Positions 26,701-38,603 of a stretch of DNA of 64,000 nt are shown here, piece after piece (positions within the stretch are counted from its first letter, which is position 1; each line of letters starts with the position of its first letter). The DNA is from Trichoplax adhaerens (taxonomy: Eukaryota; Placozoa; Uniplacotomia; Trichoplacea; Trichoplacidae): the NCBI RefSeq assembly GCF_000150275.1, contig NW_002060969.1:372943-436942 (forward strand). Direction: 5' to 3'. The position numbers and the translations under genes were made by a program. The notes below the pieces were generated by a model. The model saw nothing but the letters and a program-made list of their open reading frames with translations, was not told where the DNA came from and did not search any database.

Positions 26701-27275
26701 TTGTCACAATACTGTATGATCATTTAATTAATTATAAACATAGAATGTACCCTATCTGATGTAATGTTATCCTTTATAACCCTAGTTCCTGTGAAAAATT
26801 TAAAATAATTGCAAATCAATCTTACAGCAGATCAAAGATGTCAATCTTGTCATACATAAAGCCTTAAAGACTGCAATTCGGTACCGGTTTCAAATGGAAT
26901 CCCTTTGCTATGAAACACTGCCTTGTGATTTTTAACTTGGAAGTTATCAGGTATGGACTCTATGACACCTGATCTTAAATACTTATCTTGCAGCCCACCG
27001 GTATTTGCAAAAAAATTTAGGTTTTGTTCAATATTTTCTGTGCTACCGTCAATTTCAACCTCAAAAGCAAAAACAAGATATCCAAGTTTAGCTATCACTT
27101 AGAATCAATTAAAGTAAATGTAACAGTAAGAGTACAGTAACTTGTCAACTTCAACAGAAAGGAACCCTTTAGACTGTAATATTAATATTGCGAATAACGG
27201 TACCTGCTTCAGTCGTGCACCAGACTCCCGTAATGTAGTGCCAACGGCCAACTTTGAATACTGTTTGTTAGCCAT
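23707..27275 (-). CDS. DDX52: DEAD-box RNA helicase DDX52 (yeast Rok1 family)
   Basis: This nucleolar ATP-dependent RNA helicase acts in 18S rRNA maturation of the small ribosomal subunit. The likely first exon starts at 27275 ([12 protein letters not shown]). The next (about 27098-26870) holds [13 protein letters not shown]. Then follow [19 protein letters not shown] (near 26640-26575) and the Q motif region [11 protein letters not shown] (about 26400-26310). The helicase motifs come next: motif I APTGSGKS (about 26215-26130), SPTRELA (about 26000-25940), FDEADKFFE in place of DEAD-type VDESDKLFE (about 25320-25230) and [13 protein letters not shown] (about 25140-25020). Later exons carry [20 protein letters not shown] (about 24680-24560), [17 protein letters not shown] (near 24350-24240) and [13 protein letters not shown] (near 24120-24050). 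A basic tail [18 protein letters not shown] leads to the stop at 23707. The N-terminal start is less certain than the helicase core. No internal breaks were seen. Confidence 0.9.
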
Positions 27276-27334
27276 TTTTCTGTTGGACTGTCACTGCCTT
27301 GAAATTTATAAGACTGTGCGCTTAGATTATATTA

Positions 27335-27425
27335 TACAGTACTGTACTGTACAGTACAGTACAGTGCTGTGTTTTGCAATACACTTACAGTACTTGATCT
27401 CCACTACTGTATACTGTACTGTACT
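27335..27425. repeat. CTGTA/TACAG palindromic array
   Basis: Head-to-head CTGTA and TACAG runs begin about 60 bases upstream of the DDX52 start codon. Confidence 0.85.
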
Positions 27426-27448
27426 TTAATTGATTATGAAAAATTTTA

Positions 27449-27607
27449 CCATAGGAATTAGTATGAGAAATTAAGTATAGGAATTAGTATGTGAAATTTG
27501 TTATATAGGATTTAGTATACGAAATTTCGTTATAGGACTTAGTATGAGAAATCTTGGATAGGAATTGGTATGAGAAATTTTATTAGAGGAATTAGTATGA
27601 GAAATGA
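27449..27607. repeat. Tandem repeat, six units of about 27 bases
   Basis: The core TAGGAATTAGTATGAGAAAT recurs six times with a short variable tail and point changes (GTATGTGAAAT, TTAGTATACGAAAT, GACTTAGTATGAGAAAT and others). Units differ by one to four bases, so the array is not newly expanded. It is sandwiched between CTGTA arrays. Confidence 0.9.
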
Positions 27608-27612
27608 TTTAA

Positions 27613-28085
27613 ATACTGTACTGTACTGTACTGTACTGTATATACAGTAGTATTGTTTTTGCTGTAATACATACAGTACAGTATAGATGTTATATAGCTA
27701 TCTCGTGATATCGATCTCGTAGTGTGTATTTGCAATATATCTTATTCTGAATCATCTGCATATCGTGTTTGATTATTATCCTACGTAGCCTTGGATCTAC
27801 TATACTGTATGACCTCCCACATTACAAATATGCCGCAATTTGTTGTCGATTAACTCAATTAAATCCTAAATCCTATTCTGAATTCAATATACTGTAGTTT
27901 CCGAGATTATACTGTACTGTACTGTACTGTACAGTAAAATAAGATTATTTACAGTACACACAGTACAGTATAGTACTGTACAGTACTGTACTGTACACTA
28001 TTTACGCTAAGTATCTGAGTAATCGGGCTTATTATGGCTGGGCCTACTGTACTGTACAGTACTGTACAGTACAGTCTACAGTATG
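27613..28085. repeat. CTGTA/TACAG palindromic arrays (cluster)
   Basis: Several tracts (27613-27650, 27909-27945, 27957-28000, 28046-28083) of CTGTA turning into TACAG are separated by unique AT-rich DNA. Confidence 0.85.
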
Positions 28086-29210
28086 AATTCTCATTTCATA
28101 GTACTGTAGATAAATGGCTCAGGCATGACTCAGGGCTATCACGTAAGAAAATTTATCAGAAAATTTATTACTTACTTCTATTAAAAATCTATGCCACTAT
28201 ACGTATTCAATTTCCGAATTATAATCTTTGAAAAATTTGAAATATGAGAAAATTCTCTTTGTAATAAGCCTTAAGAGATGTTCTAATGTTTTAGCACTAC
28301 ATGATGCAGTGTATCATTCTTAGGATATATTTTGCAATAGTGTACTACTGCATACAGTACTGTATATCAACAGATCAATTACACAATTCCTTTAGCTACA
28401 GCGTTATCTTTCCCGCGTTAACAAACTAGATTTGTATTTAGCGTTCGACGTACAGTAGTTTGTAATAACAGGTTATACGTATTTTGAAAGTGTCATCATC
28501 ATTGATTTATCGTCGATAATAATGGATACTGTCCAATAGGTGCTATAACTAGAATATCCCACTCTTAAGAGACTAAAATAATTCTGTGTAATACTATCAC
28601 CGTCACTCAAGCGACAAGTGCTTTACTAGCACTAGGCAATTATTGATAGGGTACTTTTCTGGCCGTTTATTTGAAAAGCAGGTGTACTAGTATAACCAAA
28701 CAAGTAAGTAAAAAGGCCATTACAAAAATTGAGCTGGGCATTGTGATAAGTGAAACCGACAGAACAGCAATTTCTTTCATGGATTGCTGTTTTTATATAA
28801 TTAATCCCTACAACAGAAAAATACGACACATGATTTGATAACGAAAAGCTAGAAAGGAATCTACAAGTATTTGCACATGTAGCAAGAACTTTATTGAAGC
28901 TCTTACAATTATAATCAACAATTACAGGTTAGATATATCATGCTGCCACATATATGGTAATGATGAGGAGCTATATTACCTATCAGACTTGCATTGTACA
29001 GGCTTAATACATGAAGTGTCTAACACAAAGAACGACAGCAGTGTGGCTGTACGGACAGATCTAATCCGTACAATATACGAATCATTAACTGTATTTCTAA
29101 CTGTCGCTAAAGTAAAATGCACTGGTTTCTTTTAAATCCTGAATCGCACAACATAAAAACACGATCCAAAGTGCACTAGCACATTTTCTCATTTTTATGG
29201 TGGCAACTAT

Positions 29211-31874
29211 TTACCTTGTTTTTTCAAGGCGCTCGGATTTCTCAGGATGAAGACTTTTATCCGGACTATCTATTTGTCGCTCCCTACTTCCACTACGCCT
29301 TCTTTTCTTAACGTAGTGTACATTACGATCAGTTTCTACATTAGTACTACGCTTTCTATTCTTACTGCTTTTAGTTTTTTTGTCCTCATAATACGACTCG
29401 TCACTACATGAGCTTTGCTCCCTCTTCCTAGATTTATCAAGACATCTTTCCTTGCTTAAACTGTATCTACTTTCTTTTTTATCGACAGATTTGATTTCGT
29501 CATAGTCATTGCGTTTTTTATCTCTACTCCTACTGTATTTATGATCTCTATCTGAGTATTTTTCTCCACTACGATGTCTTTTCTTTGAATGACTACTGTG
29601 AGATCCTTCGTCTTTGCTTCGTCTAGATCGATCTCTACTTCTGCTTCTCCTTCTCCGCTCATAACTATGACCATACTTCAATCTTTCCTTACTGGCGCTT
29701 TCACTGGCTTGCTCTTTACTTACATGTTTCTGTTTTACATAGTCGTCTGTTCTACTATGAAGTTCTTCTTTAGATTGATGTGGACTTAGACTTGCTCTGT
29801 TTCTATCACGGTCTCTATCTCTAGTTTTACTGTTCTTAGTGAGCTGAATTGTCTCAAAGTTGCCACTGCGATCGGAACTCCTACGTCCTGTAGGAGATTG
29901 TCTATCGTAACTTCGAGATCTCAAGGTCTCCTGAGTTTTTCTCTTGATCTGCCGATAGTTCTCTAATTTATTCCTAATGTCCTTTTGTACAGGTACAGGT
30001 ATACGAGGAAAATATGTACTGAACCATTCAAGTTTTGAAAGCATTGTTTCGCATAACTCTCCAATAGTAATCAACTGTCCACCACCTGCTCTAACATCGA
30101 GCTCCTGATATAGAATATGCAATATTTATCTTGAATTAATGGCACTAGGGCTCTAATAATTCTTATATACTTGTACACAGTAAAATTTAAACATGAATAA
30201 GCTTTAGAACTGCTAAAAAGCTATATCGTTAGTGTATCTAACCTCATTATCCTCAAGGTAAGATTCATACCAATCCCATAAGTCGGCCGGTGGTTGAGTG
30301 TATCTGCGTATATGTACGTTAATAGGATATCATTTTATTATCATATTTGTTCTCCTAGGTAATATAAAACACGCTACCAAGATTATGGAACTACATGTAA
30401 ATCTTACTCTGTATCTAGCTACTACTATAATTATGAGGATTGACTCCTTTATAATGAAGTACGATTGCTACCTGATGTACATAAAACCAAGACCGCGAAT
30501 ATAAGGAGAATCAGAATGCGTTAATAAACCATTAACCTGTTTGCGTGTTAGACGCAAAGTAAATAATTTATAAAGTAAACAATAAGCGGTTGATACAATT
30601 CCGCCAGTTCCAACACCACGAACCTGTAATGATAAGTAAGGCTTAATTAAAACCGCAAATCTTTGAAACATGCTTACTAAAACTAGTTATAATGACTCCC
30701 ATTGTGCGATACCGTAGTAGAAAATTGTTAGTACTATTAGTATAGACTACAAAAACAGTATTACATGATTCAATCTTCCGAAATGCTAATACAAGTCGAT
30801 GCCATTTTGTCTACATTATGTGACTGCATTGAAATTCAAATTTTACTACGTTTTCAAGTACATATATTCACATGTTGCGGTTAAAAAAGGTGCAATCGCA
30901 GTGATCTCATAAGATCGATCCGCTACTAAGTTATTGGTTCACTCAAAAGTTATTCTTCAATTTTTTGATATCAGGCTTGATAAATAACCGCATATCGAGA
31001 CCATTAACACTTAGTATACCGTACAACTACAGGATAATTCGATATTTCGCGAAACACACCGCACAAGTTACTATAAATAGATATGGTTTAAGCAAGTGCG
31101 CGTTCTATGAACCGCTGAACTAGGATTAACATACAGTACTACCTACTACCTACTTTTTGCCTGTAATTCAAAACATTGGATAAATGAAAGTAATCTAGCT
31201 GGTAACAGTTGCGTTTCGTAATGCAATACTGTATACCAAAAGAGCACTTAATAATGATACGGTAAATCGCGCCACAGTAGTGCAAAACAGTTCTTACATG
31301 ATCACTGTATTTCATCCAATTTACAAAAATACGTATAGATTTATCACAGTTTTCTTACTTACTCCGCCACACATTCCGACTTGATTTGACAAATTTCTGC
31401 TACCTCTCTCCCACGGCTCCAAATGGTTTACCTTCAACACCAAACCAAATTACGTGCATAAATATAGATATGGATGCATTAACAACAATAAAATGAAATT
31501 ATAATTTTCCTTACACAATAAATTTAAAAAATAAAAGTAATATTCAATATTAATACAGTAGTAATAATATCTATTCGATAGATCACCATCCAATTGAACT
31601 TATCGTATAATCGAGTCGGACGAGTTGAGAATTACAGCATTTAAGTAGATGTAATGCAGAATATAAAGGAACATAATTTACAAACCTTATAATAGATTTC
31701 GTCCACGACTTCATGATATGTTTTCAAGGTAAATAGTTCGTTCTTAAAATACGGAGAAGAGATTATATTAGTATAAACCATATTATTTAAGTTCATCGTC
31801 TTTTCACTTCCGTGGAAAGGTAAAACATTGCCTTTATTCTTGTTTTTCTTGCGTCCGCCATCTTCTTCCGCCAT
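29211..31874 (-). CDS. PRPF38B: Pre-mRNA-splicing factor 38B (PRPF38B)
   Basis: This is a spliceosome-associated protein of the PRP38 family with an SR-like tail. Exon 1 (31874-31686) starts MAEEDGGRKKNKNKG and carries NVLPFHGSEKTMNLN and LKTYHEVVDEIYYK. The PRP38 domain continues in exons near 31435-31365 (EPWERGSRNLSNQVGMCGGV), 30626-30485 (VGTGGIVSTAYCLLYKLFTL) and 30300-30245 (QPPADLWDWYESYLEDNE). The last exon, about 30115-29211, starts LDVRAGGGQLITIGEL and includes LEWFSTYFPRIPVPVQKDI. It then becomes a long Arg/Ser/Lys/Asp-rich stretch with many RSRDRS, KKRHRS and SRDKKR runs, ending SERLEKTR and TAG. The order and motif match with the vertebrate protein is clear throughout. Low-complexity coding in the last exon creates long false frames on the other strand. 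The gene shares a divergent promoter region with BAK. Confidence 0.93.
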
Positions 31875-32355
31875 GATGAAACGAACGGCGTAACTCTACT
31901 GTACTCTACTGTACAGTACTGTAGTTGTCAAAAGTTTTGATCGTACTGTACTGTACTTTACACCTAAAAGTTTCCTGATTACAGTATGAAGTCGCTCTAC
32001 AGTACAGTACACTTGAGACGTTTCAGCGGTACTTTCGACGTTATTTGTACTGTACTGTACATCAATTTAAGAAAGCTAAGCGGTCTGAGGTACTGTACGG
32101 TACTGTACCTCTAAAAGTACTGTACTGTACAGTACACGGTAAAGTCAGATTCAGTAAATCTTTTAAACTGTAAGCTACTGTACACTGTACAGTAGCTTAA
32201 CTAGCTTTATTTATCCGATATCATGCTTCCCGTATACTGGATAAAAATCAACTGGCAGAACCAACTTTACTTTAGTTTAACTTTTATAATATCAATTAAA
32301 TCAGCAGCAGTATAGCATACAGATCACGATTAAATACTTTTACGGTAGTCGGGAA
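31875..32355. promoter_or_regulatory. Divergent promoter region PRPF38B / BAK-like with CTGTA arrays
   Basis: Only 481 bases separate the two start codons. Between about 31898 and 32200 there are at least six short palindromic tracts (for example CTGTACAGTACTGTAG and TACTGTACTGTACAGTACA). One at 32171-32202 has complementary flanks (AAGCTACTGTACA and TGTACAGTAGCTT). Both genes must draw their promoters from this short space, making it the cleanest place to test whether the palindromes are regulatory. Confidence 0.6.
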
Positions 32356-33390
32356 ATGTCTAGCACTATTACAATAGCTGAATCGCTAGAAAATGGAGAG
32401 AATAACGACGAACAGGAAGAAGCAAATACTTCACGCAGTCAGTTTCGGGTAACACGAGCTCAAGTTATAAGGCGCCAACTATCGGCAAATCCGGCTCATT
32501 TACCAGTTTCAGAACAAGAGGTAATTAATGAAACAAGTAGCATATTTCGTAGTTTTGTTGTCGAAAGCTACCAGGCCGAACGGGATGGTGGGATTATTGC
32601 AGAAGAAGTTCGTTCTTTTGCGGATCAAGTACAGTCATCTAGCAATCAAACGATCACACCATCATCTCCTACATCTGAAATAGGACGCCATTTAGCGCAG
32701 CTGGGTGACTCATATAGTGTCCGTTTCCAAAATGAATTTCGATTGATGATAACGCATTTAGATATAAACCCAGGAACAGCCTACAGAACCTTTGCTGGTG
32801 TTGCTAGACGTTTATTTCGTGATGGTATTTCTTGGCGACGAATTGTCACTCTTATGGCTTTCGGATATCAGATAGCTATAGATGTTATGCGAAGTGGAGT
32901 TCAGGGCTTCTTAAGTCGAATATGTAATTTTATCGTAAGATTTATCTCCGGCGAGCACATTGCCAATTGGATAGCAAGGCAAGGAGGCTGGGTAAGTAAT
33001 ATCATTTTTATATGCGAACTATCGCACTATATTGAATTAGTGAGTTTTTCCATGGTACTTTGTATAAAGTGCACTTCGAGGTACTGTACTTACAGTTGAC
33101 TGAACATTAAATGCGGGGACTAATAAAAAGATGTATGTCTGTTCTTAGAAGTACCTGTTAAATGCACTACACTGTACAGTACTTGTACAGCATTGCTCAA
33201 TTATTAGTATAGTTACGATCATTGCATTGTAAACTATTGTAACTTTTGAATTAACTTGCTTTATCACAAGCGTGCAGCTCGATACGAAGGACTTGCTTCG
33301 CCTGGGTGGCCGGCAATTATTGGTGTGGCTACAGCAGCGGCTGCATCTGTATTTGGTGTCCTATGGCTTTCAGGCTATTTTAGAGAATAA
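32356..33390 (+). CDS. BAK1: BAK-like pro-apoptotic Bcl-2 family effector
   Basis: Members of this group form oligomeric pores in the mitochondrial outer membrane during apoptosis. Exon 1 (32356-32991) encodes 212 residues. After a variable N terminus there is a BH3 segment SEIGRHLAQLGDSYSVRFQN, with the conserved Leu and Gly-Asp. BH1 follows (LFRDGISWRRIVTLMAFGYQ), and then BH2 (WIARQGGW). The exon ends exactly after the BH2 tryptophan codon. Exon 2 (33271-33390) joins in phase 0 and encodes RAARYEGLASPGWP and a hydrophobic C-terminal anchor (about AIIGVATAAAASVFGVLWL), then SGYFRE and TAA. The total is about 251 residues. The BH3 sequence and helix-5 region resemble Bak more than Bax or the protective members. 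Effector function is inferred from this, not shown. The intron contains short CTGTA tracts. Confidence 0.9.
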
Positions 33391-34205
33391 CAGCACAATA
33401 CTTATACATCCAAAGTAGATATTGGCACTTTATTCTTTGTTTATAAAAAATGAGTACACAGTTTTAAACACTGGTCAGTACGGACAGTATATGTGTATAA
33501 TGTTATATCAGAACATGTGAAAAGTTCTTATTTCTATCGAAATAATTGTAAATAGAATCAACATTTTTTATATGGATGTCATTAATTAAAGGTCTGCTTA
33601 CATTACTTTGTATCCTTTATCTACATGCACAAGTTATAAATGTCTTCATTAATCAGATCTTAATGCACGTACACATGACAAATCATAATTTAATTTACTG
33701 ATTCGTAAAGGCATGACTGCTAGGAGTATCTAGTAGTTCATGTTAAAGGTATTTTGTAAATTGATAATTCGTAACAGAGTAGAATCGTAAATATCTGTAC
33801 ATGTAAACACACTATGAATACAGTCAATAACAAGGTACAAAAAATATTTGAGTCTACAGCATATTAACTAATCAAAGCTGATATGTATTATCACTAGAGC
33901 TCAGAGTATCGGTAAAAGTTATTGCAATAGAGTTAGCCTTATAAATTGAGTAAATGAAAAGTTTAAAAACTTTAACATTTACTGTGCTTATCGGTATTTA
34001 TGAATCAATACAATAATTAACCTGTGTAACCCGTTACTAATTGTTAAATACTTATATTTTCGATAAATAATAATAAATAATGAATGCAAAATTGTGAATA
34101 CGTGAAAACGCATATATGCATGCTGCTGATAGACCTAAAATTCTGTTATGAGATATCATGGAACAGTAAATGATTGATTAATACATAAGCAGTAACATCG
34201 CAGAA
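33391..34205. other. Convergent intergenic region, nothing recognised
   Basis: This AT-rich DNA between the BAK-like stop and the TMEM19 stop likely contains both 3' untranslated regions. No arrays or frames of interest were seen. Confidence 0.55.
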
Positions 34206-36026
34206 TTAGTTAGTTGGCCATATTTTAATTGATGTATAACAGATTATGCATGAAGTAATAAATGTTGAGAGTAAACCTAAACATCCAGTCTTTGAGATAT
34301 TTGCGCTTGCAACATCACGAACATTCTGAATTCGATAGAATAGGATATTTTCAGTAAGCTGACACTGAACGAAAAATCGCGTGCTAGTTGTTAAGTAAGA
34401 ACGAATTATCGATTCTAAAAATCCAGCGCAGGCCGAACATAGCATTAATGGCCACTGTGGAGGATAATTCGACCAGATTGACGAAGAGGTACACAAGCAT
34501 AAGGAAAGGTAATATGTAATTCCTATCAATAAACCTCCAACAGCACCTGTTAAAGTACCCAAAATTGCAATAGCTTCATTGGCTCGTAAAGGAAGCATTC
34601 CGAAGGTAGAAATCAAATGAGGCGATATTCTTCCCGAGGTTAGTCTGACCTCTGTCGCCAAAGTATCGCCAGTCCAGCAAGCCCATGATGTCATGACAGC
34701 TATCCCGAGGATAGAGGCGTTATAATGTTTCGAGAAATTAATTGGTAATTCACCTAAACCAACAGTGACGGCGTAAAAGTATGACAGCAAAGCTGATAGT
34801 CCTCCGATAAAAATCATTTGATACCAGTTCTTCTCGCCAGCTAGAGAATTGAGTGTGCATCCAGTACATAAGAATAAAAAACATCTGCAATGAATATCCT
34901 GTATATTTCTTCATACGGTGCCTGTATTCAAACAGTACAACCTGCTACCTTAGCTAACACTTAGTAAAATATATTGCCTATCTTAAACATACTTATGTAG
35001 ATACGATCTCCATTTAGTATTCATCAATGACTGATAAAAGCACATTACGTATTTAACACCAAATCCGTAAAAAATTAAAAACGGTTTTACGAATTAAGAT
35101 ACACTTGCAGTGCCTGTTATTGACAGCCAGAGTATTTAAAGCTAGTATTCAAACATTCGTATCTTCGAATAATAGGCTAGAATAGACTACTAGAAATAAA
35201 GTATGGTAAACAATACGATGCTGTAAAGATAGGAAGCATGATCATAACGCAACACCGATTGTACACTAAATTAAAGACAGCCCACCCCCGTAATTACTGT
35301 ACGAAAAATTTACTATGAGAAGTTAAACATACAGTACTGTAACTGGAGACATTTTACATAGAAATTCTGCGCAAAATGACTGAGGCTGGTATGCTATGGA
35401 GCGTCACATCTTTGATTAATTAGATAAACTGAGACAATATCAAAGTAATTTCATATACGCGTACTATGGATAGCATTAAATATATTATCATAATATCATA
35501 ATTTAGAGGAATCCTGAAAGACGTTAAGATAATTTACGGTTAGCTGGAGAAACAAGTCAACATTCTAATTTCCACTAGAAATTGAATATGATCGTACATG
35601 TCAGCATACAGTATATAGGCTTTCTATGGCAGTATTGCATATTATACGAAACTAGAATTTTTGATTGCACTTACCACTAATATCAGTGTACCCGTTTTTA
35701 CTTTTCACTCTAAAACTGATTGATTTTATTGCAATGAATAAATACGCAGCAAAGCTGAAGAAGAAGCAGCTACTAGTCAAAATGAGCACAAATCCAAGTA
35801 TAGAGCTTGATATAGCCCCTGAGAAATTCAAAAGCCTTAATTCATAGCATTTTGTAGCTACGATTACGGGAACATAAGTACATATGAACCAACTAATAGG
35901 GGTAGTTCTCGACCACAGCAAATCATAATTTATAGACAAATTCTGTTCCGTAATAATTGATGAGATGAACCAAAAGAACATGGATAACGGAAGAGATGCA
36001 ATAAAAAAAATGAAATAAATGAGCAT
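34206..36026 (-). CDS. TMEM19: Transmembrane protein 19 (TMEM19, DUF92 family)
   Basis: TMEM19 is a polytopic membrane protein of the DUF92 family. Plant and microbial relatives include phytyl-phosphate kinase, but the animal function is unclear. Exon 1 starts at 36026 with a hydrophobic segment (MLIYFIFFIASLPLSMFFWF). It carries further membrane spans up to FRVKSKNG near 35690. Exon 2 (about 34885-34206) reads LCTGCTLNSLAGEKNWYQ, then GELPINFSKHYNASILGIAV, then ACWTGDTLATEV and APQWP-like PPQWPLML. It ends CYTSIKIWPTN and TAA. The motifs S-x-GDT-x-x-E and P-x-DFSK-x-Y-like PINFSKHYNAS are the family landmarks. The intron donor could be at GTACAC near 35690 or GTAAGT at 35674. The former restores the reading frame into exon 2, and I prefer it. 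The intron is about 800 bases and AT-rich. Confidence 0.85.
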
Positions 36027-38603
36027 ATCTACTGAAAGCGCATACGAATTGTCTATTTACAAAAAGAAGTTCATACGTTCATACCACATTCACATCATCT
36101 ACGATGAATAAAATAAAATAAACAAATAAATGCTATAGTAAGGAGCTTGAGGTAGAGTAGCTCGTTATGATTCGTATTCGTTCCAAAGTGTACAGTATAT
36201 ACAGTATTGTACAGTACAGTAATATGTTCAGCCAGGAAAATTGTAGATATACTGTATATTCACTATTGTACGCGAAGTATAACGAACGAAGGGTCTACTA
36301 GTAATTAATTGATTATAATAGCTTGCCGATGCTACGATTACTGTACTGTACTGTAGTTTACATTACAGTACAGTATATCGATAAGCGCAGTACAGAACTG
36401 TACACTGTACAGTACGATGTATTGCTGAAAAACGAAACCTTACGCCGAACGAATAATAATTTAGCTAAACTCTTCAAACTATTGACTATAAAATTTTTTC
36501 GAAATTACTTCAGCTAAAATCTAACGAAGACTAGTTTAAGAGGGGGAAGTGGAGGAAATTCGAATGCTTTAGTCAAATTCTTCATAGTAGATAGCAATGG
36601 TATCATACAGGATACGATACAGTAAGTCCAGGTACAGTTGTACACTAAATGTACAGTACAGCACGCGAAGGCCGCTTTGAAGTGTACAGTACTATACAGA
36701 ATATAGGCTACAGTACTATAAACCATAGTTTTAGATTCACACGGTACAGTACACCGAGTACGGTTGAGTGACACAACAGATCGACTTCGGTGCGCCGTCC
36801 GTACAACTGTACCTGGACTCTATCGTATACCGTATGATATCATCGCTATGAACTACTGTAATATTAAAAATGAGATGGAAGCATCCGAATTTCCTCCACC
36901 TCACCTTCTTAAAAGAATCTTCGCTAGATTTTAAACAAAGTAACATCCAAAAAACAATCATTGTCGGTAGTTTGAAGAGCTGAGGTAGATAATTAGTCGC
37001 TCGGCGTGAAGTTTTGTATTTCACCAACACACCCTACTGTATAGTACAGTAGAGCGGAATGACAAAGCGTAACTGTCAGGCAGACGGACAAATAGCTTTG
37101 CAAAATACTGTATACAATATATACCGTATAAAGATGTTTATATGTTTAGTACAGTAAGCTATATTTATAGAAACGTTAATAACATAGTTATACCCTTTTA
37201 GGAGTCCCTACCTTTATCAGGTCCATCCATACTCAATGCAGAAAGGGCACGATAATAGTTAATTATACTATACTAACATCAAATTAATTGTCTCAGGGAT
37301 TGCGCTGTTACGTAACAGTGACACACTAGCCGTATATTTCACTTAAAACTCCTTTTTTGTATCGGTCTGTTCAAAATTTCCACTTTAAGTAATAATAGAA
37401 ATTCACTTATTAATTACTGTATACTGTACTATAATATACGAAATTGAAAAATTAGTTAAATTTGTTATCTGTTGACTAGTTTTAGTACATTACTAGTACT
37501 TATATAATGCATCAATAACATAGCAAAAACACTATCGGACACACACGTAAAGTACACTTGGCGGTTTCTATAATTTCTAAAATTACAGTAATTCACTTGC
37601 GGTGGCTACTCAATAATGAGTACAGTATGAACATCGATATAACTGCGCGTACTAATGAAACTACCCACTAAACCCTAGATTGACATACCTATCTACTCCG
37701 AAGAACTTCTATGAAATTGTAAGCTAACATACGTAAGTTAAAGTCCTAATAGAAATAAAAAATGAGTTAACATAAACTTTAAAACTAAAGCGCTTATACA
37801 CCTTAATGCCCGTTAGCATAAAACGGTCTTCCGTATGCGTATAAGTATACTGGTACAGTGTGATAATAATATTGAATTACTGTACTCTCTCACTCAATAA
37901 ATAGAATTTATTTATCTCACCTAGTTATACTGTGCTCAGTTCAAGTACGTTCACAGCGTATGATTGGACTACCGATACTAACAATTTATTCCATATATGT
38001 TAGGTTATCAAGATTCTCCAATCGCAGATAATTTATAAAATCTACCACATTGTTAGACCCATCACAAATTATAATGCTATAATTACTTTACGCAGGTAGT
38101 CCATGCTTCATTACGAAGATAAAATCAAGGCTGAAATTACAATTAAAGAACTAGCAGCATTACCGACAGACATGCGGATCATTTATCATTAAAGTAACAT
38201 TCATTGAAGGATCATCAACTAACGAATTCTATCGGCGTATGATTAACTAAAATAAGTTTTCATTTATGGATATTTCCAGTAACTAATATCAAAGTATCGC
38301 AATTTATCCGTCAACAGAATGAATCTATGATTAAATTCATACAATATACCATGCAATTATAGCAAGCATGCGAAAAAGTAAATCAAATCAAATCAAATTT
38401 TTCCCGTACGCATAAACGTAGATTATTATGCTGCATAAATTTTAAACTCAGTGATGAATGCCAATTACATTTCCCAAAGACCAAGGCCTGCGTCATTACA
38501 AGCCTGCCTGCGCCTAAAAAATATCATGATTACAATTAAAGCCCTAATACCCTCAATGACGTCATACCTAATATTACAACTTACGGTTAAGACAATAAAA
38601 AGA
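36027..38603. promoter_or_regulatory. 5' region of TMEM19 / 3' flank of catalase, with a large foldback
   Basis: This is 2.6 kb between TMEM19 and the last recognised catalase exon. The TMEM19-proximal half has CTGTA arrays (36189-36225, 36340-36415) and a large inverted repeat (about 36420-37035). From about 37450 to 38600 I see only AT-rich DNA. A last small catalase exon may lie near 38480-38510. Confidence 0.45.
36420..37035. repeat. Large foldback element, arms about 220-250 bases
   Basis: The left arm (about 36425-36650) and the complement of the right arm (about 36785-37030) share long blocks. Examples are ACGCCGAACGA / ACGCCGAGCGA, CTCTTCAAACTA, AAAATCTA-CGAAGA, GTGGAGGAAATTCG-ATGCTT and GTCCAGGTACAGTTGTAC. 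They diverge by point changes and small indels, roughly 75-85 percent similar by eye. The central 130 bases are CTGTA-containing. No transposase-like frame is present; the frames on either strand across the arms are mirror products of the repeat. Confidence 0.8.

Larger units (their letters stand above)
27276..29210. promoter_or_regulatory. 5' region of DDX52 and 3' flank of PRPF38B, repeat-rich
   Basis: This tandem intergenic region starts with CTGTA/TACAG arrays (27335-27425 and 27613-28085). A 27-base tandem repeat (27449-27607) lies between them. The half next to the PRPF38B stop (28100-29210) has few repeats and nothing I recognise. The array side is the DDX52 5' side. Confidence 0.5.

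Noticed and set aside
29456-29789. Additional frames overlapping the PRPF38B tail
   Set aside because: The Arg/Ser/Asp-rich codons of the SR-like tail leave other frames open. Composition explains them.
36514-37030. Two minus-strand frames upstream of TMEM19
   Set aside because: They read through opposite arms of the foldback element and share no similarity to a known protein.
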